Notes under the pieces: model-generated
What the model saw: the letters and a program-made list of their open reading frames with translations, nothing else
The model's database searches: none
What the model was told of the DNA's origin: nothing
Program-made: the position numbers and the translations under genes
Source of the DNA: Croceibacter atlanticus HTCC2559
Lineage (GTDB): Bacteria; Bacteroidota; Bacteroidia; Flavobacteriales; Flavobacteriaceae
NCBI RefSeq assembly: GCF_000196315.1
Contig: NC_014230.1
Coordinates: forward strand, 2,752,501-2,816,500
DNA length: 64,000 nt
Direction: 5' to 3'
Shown here: piece by piece, positions 61,738 through 64,000 of the stretch
Position numbering within the stretch: position 1 is the first letter of the stretch
How the letters are laid out: every line of letters begins with the position of its first letter

Positions 61738-63039
61738 TTAAAATATATTGTATTTCAAAGCACCTCCAATACTATAGACATTTTTTTTATATGAATTATA
61801 ATCGACACCAACTGATAAGGACATTAAAAACTTATTAGAAATTAGGTACGACCCATTTATATAAGAATATAAACTTTTTTGTTTAGGGTTAATTGGTGAA
61901 CTATATGTGCCTAATCGTTCTAGAATAGATCCTTTAATTGTTATTTCTAATTTTCTAAAATCTAACTTAGCACCAATATGATGGGCTTTTACTCGATTAT
62001 TTCCCGAGCCATTTTCTATTGTGTTAGGTGTTATAAATGGTATCCCAATTACTCTATTTTTATACCGCCACCCTGTTCTGTAAAAACTATTACTAAAGTA
62101 ATTATCCCGACCACTTATTCCAGTTGAACCACTTTGATTTAGTGTATACACATACTCATATAATATTGATGATAACCAAGACGCTTTGTTCGTTAAATTA
62201 ACACCCCAAATGCCATCAGGAAAATTTTTAAATGCAGACCCAGAACCATCTTCAAATAAATGTTGATGGTATAACTCTAATTTAGAATTTTTAAATTTAT
62301 AGCTGTATTTGATATCATAAAGCCCTAAATGGTTTCCAAGGGCGTTTACTTTCTCTCCATCTATTGCATTTTCGTCTCCAGCTTTCTTTGCAAAAAATAT
62401 ATCTATAAAATCGGAAACCCCACTTGGTGCTTTTCCAAAAGCTTCAGTGTCTCCTGCCCATTGTACATAATGTTTAATTCCTAACTGTAATTGGCTTTTT
62501 TTATTAAATTTAATAAAAGCACCTAAACTTTTGTAATGAATTTTAGCACCTTTAGCATACCTATCATTACCAAGCTCATAATGACCTATCCCCCAATTTA
62601 AAGCTATAGCCTTCGTGATTTTTATTGGTGTGTTTGCTTTTAAAAGTAGCCCAGGAATTGCTCTAGTATTTCCTGACCATAATATATTACCGTTACTAGA
62701 TGATAAGCCATTATACTTAATATTTGGATGTTTTGCACCTAATGTTGCATTAAGCCATCTGTTACTATAATTTATGTACAACTGATCTATTTGAAATTTA
62801 CTCGCTGCTTGATTTACATATTGGACATTGGCACCACCTGAAAAATTATGTTTTGTAGCAGTATCATAGTTAAATTTATAATCGGTCGACACCAAAACAT
62901 TAGTGCTATCACTTATTCTTCCTCTTTGGTTGTGCGTAAACCAATATGGCAATTCCTCTGTATTTGAATAAAAACTTTTGATTTGAGAGATTACTGCGTG
63001 CTCACCAGTTTGACCAAATGATTGTAGTGTACCGCACAC
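61738..63039 (-). CDS. Wzi-like capsule assembly outer membrane protein
   Basis: A 433-aa protein as read from the first canonical initiator, GTG at 63037-63039. It is a barrel-type protein rich in aromatic strands, for example LYINYSNRWLNATLGAKHPN, NWGIGHYELGNDRYAKGAKI and KLELYHQHLFEDGSGSAFKN, and it resembles Wzi, which helps anchor capsule to the cell surface. The reading from GTG starts inside a signal peptide (CGTLQSFGQ). The same frame upstream encodes IKNFNNKCIVIIVSIV, so the true start may be an ATC at 63082-63084, adding 15 residues. The glycosyltransferase stop is 9 bp before that codon in the same frame. Confidence 0.88.
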   Translation of the reverse strand: MCGTLQSFGQTGEHAVISQIKSFYSNTEELPYWFTHNQRGRISDSTNVLVSTDYKFNYDTATKHNFSGGANVQYVNQAASKFQIDQLYINYSNRWLNATLGAKHPNIKYNGLSSSNGNILWSGNTRAIPGLLLKANTPIKITKAIALNWGIGHYELGNDRYAKGAKIHYKSLGAFIKFNKKSQLQLGIKHYVQWAGDTEAFGKAPSGVSDFIDIFFAKKAGDENAIDGEKVNALGNHLGLYDIKYSYKFKNSKLELYHQHLFEDGSGSAFKNFPDGIWGVNLTNKASWLSSILYEYVYTLNQSGSTGISGRDNYFSNSFYRTGWRYKNRVIGIPFITPNTIENGSGNNRVKAHHIGAKLDFRKLEITIKGSILERLGTYSSPINPKQKSLYSYINGSYLISNKFLMSLSVGVDYNSYKKNVYSIGGALKYNIF

Positions 63040-63093
63040 GATACTTACTATTATTACTATACACTTATTATTAAAATTTTTGATATCCTCTAT

Positions 63094-64000
63094 TTATTGT
63101 TTATCTAAACTTTTATACTCTTGTAGTAATGCCTTCCAAAACACCTTTCGTTCATATTTCTCTTGTATTAATTTTCTAGCGTTGACTCTTAATTTATTAA
63201 ATAGTATTGGATTTTTAATTAGAACGATCATTGCATCTGCTAAAGCATCAGTGTTTTTTTTAGGAACTATAATTCCGTTTAAATTATCTGTAATGATTTC
63301 ATTACAGCCATTTATATTAGTTACAATGCAAGGTAACCCCATGGCACTAGCTTGTAATACTACATTTGGAAAGCCTTCTCTATAACTTGGAAATGTTAGC
63401 ATGTCGCTAATTGCAAACCATGGACGTACATCTTTTTGAAACCCTAAACTGATTATATGTTGATTACTCTTTATTATATTTAATGTTTGCTTGTGCAATG
63501 GGTCTAAATCAGACTCCAAAGGGCCTACTAATAATAATTTTATATTTTGATGATTTTGTTGAAGTTTATTAAAAGCGGTTATCAGTTCATTAATCCCTTT
63601 ATCTGACACTAGACGACCGACAAAAATAAATACTTTATCAGTTTCTGATATTCCTAATTTTAGTTTGAGTTCGTTTTTAAACGTCTTTGTATAACGATCG
63701 GGGTCAAAATAAGTTGTATCAATACCATTTGAACTCCCATTACCAATTATTTTTAATTTTGAAGGTTTCGTGAAATTTTCTTTTAAAATAACATCCTGAA
63801 GTCCTTTAGAATTCGGATACACCTTTGTTGCACAAGCGTAAGTCAATTTTTCTACAACATTTAGAACTTTTCGTTTAATGCCAGTGGCTTCCATCAATGG
63901 TAACCCTGCAACAGTATGCAGCCTATGAGGCACTCTAGCTATATACGCTGCAAGCATTCCTACAATACCAGCTTTAGGTGTATGTGTGTGTACTATATAT
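63094..64000 (-). CDS. GT4 family glycosyltransferase, cut by the window edge
   Basis: At least 301 aa are visible, and the frame is open to the right edge, so the true N-terminus lies beyond 64000. The visible beginning YIVHTHTPKAGIVGMLAAYI is the classic GT4 acceptor-side motif. The donor-binding half shows VFIFVGRLVSDKGINELITA near 120 (from the ATG at 63957), then FPSYREGFPNVVLQASAMGL and PCIVTNINGCNEII, with the E-x7-E pattern. It is a retaining sugar transferase for polysaccharide assembly. The 287-aa frame from the ATG at 63957 is only an internal start. It ends just before the Wzi gene. Confidence 0.93.
   Translation of the reverse strand, partial: YIVHTHTPKAGIVGMLAAYIARVPHRLHTVAGLPLMEATGIKRKVLNVVEKLTYACATKVYPNSKGLQDVILKENFTKPSKLKIIGNGSSNGIDTTYFDPDRYTKTFKNELKLKLGISETDKVFIFVGRLVSDKGINELITAFNKLQQNHQNIKLLLVGPLESDLDPLHKQTLNIIKSNQHIISLGFQKDVRPWFAISDMLTFPSYREGFPNVVLQASAMGLPCIVTNINGCNEIITDNLNGIIVPKKNTDALADAMIVLIKNPILFNKLRVNARKLIQEKYERKVFWKALLQEYKSLDKQ

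Overview
The window looks like chromosome of a marine-type member of the Flavobacteriaceae (Bacteroidota); I cannot name the genus. The evidence is an AT-rich sequence with TAA-dominated stops, no consistent Shine-Dalgarno sequences, several promoters of the Bacteroidota type (-7 TAnnTTTG, once with -33 TTG at 19 nt), two proteins with type IX secretion (T9SS) C-terminal sorting domains, and family-typical proteins: a long GAPDH, long NusB, short CarB without an MGS domain, DUF3276, DUF1573, YtxJ, DUF5686 and an alpha/beta hydrolase-OsmC fusion.

From 1 to about 57.6 kb the window is ordinary core chromosome, densely packed, with many short operons, 1-4 bp translational overlaps and several tail-to-tail gene pairs that share their stop codons. 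Left part (0-9.6 kb): a secreted BNR-repeat protein, trmD, ribD with a HAD hydrolase and an EamA transporter, and a YigZ protein. The dnaA region (9.6-17.5 kb): a YbgC-type thioesterase divergent from dnaA, with a long hairpin and DnaA-box-like sites between them; then a phosphatase, a secreted sugar dehydrogenase and an RsmI-like methylase; then, on the minus strand, a lysozyme-like protein and a dapF-GNAT-mltG operon tied to cell-wall synthesis. 17.6-29.6 kb: HtrA protease, gap, membrane and envelope proteins, an orphan ABC ATPase, rmuC, a secreted cupredoxin, carB, and rpmH with a textbook promoter. 29.8-42.2 kb: a TPR membrane protein, a thioredoxin-like protein that has lost its second cysteine, an SLC13 transporter, cardiolipin synthase, a lytic transglycosylase, a DUF5686 outer membrane protein, two sugar/methyl transferases, a serine hydrolase and manA. 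42.3-57.6 kb: an orphan LolD/MacB-type ATPase, pruA, yajC-DUF1573-nusB, leucine-type dehydrogenase, an MsbA-like exporter, a PUR-alpha-like protein, an M14 peptidase, a SulP transporter, an alpha/beta hydrolase and a cold-shock protein.

From about 57.7 kb the character changes. An unrecognised 250-aa protein, a long non-coding stretch, two islands of G-rich degenerate repeats (G-quadruplex capable on the plus strand), a tandem pair of small HTH-like paralogues and an unrecognised 383-aa protein form an accessory block. This is the best candidate for something undescribed. It is followed by a polysaccharide or capsule locus that runs off the right edge: a PglD/NeuD-type acyltransferase, a Wzi-like outer membrane protein whose natural start codon appears to be ATC, and a GT4 glycosyltransferase cut by the window end.

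All assignments rest on reading translated motifs; no database search was possible. Start sites were moved inward from the longest frame where a signal peptide, family N-terminus or promoter position argued for it, and this is stated in each entry.
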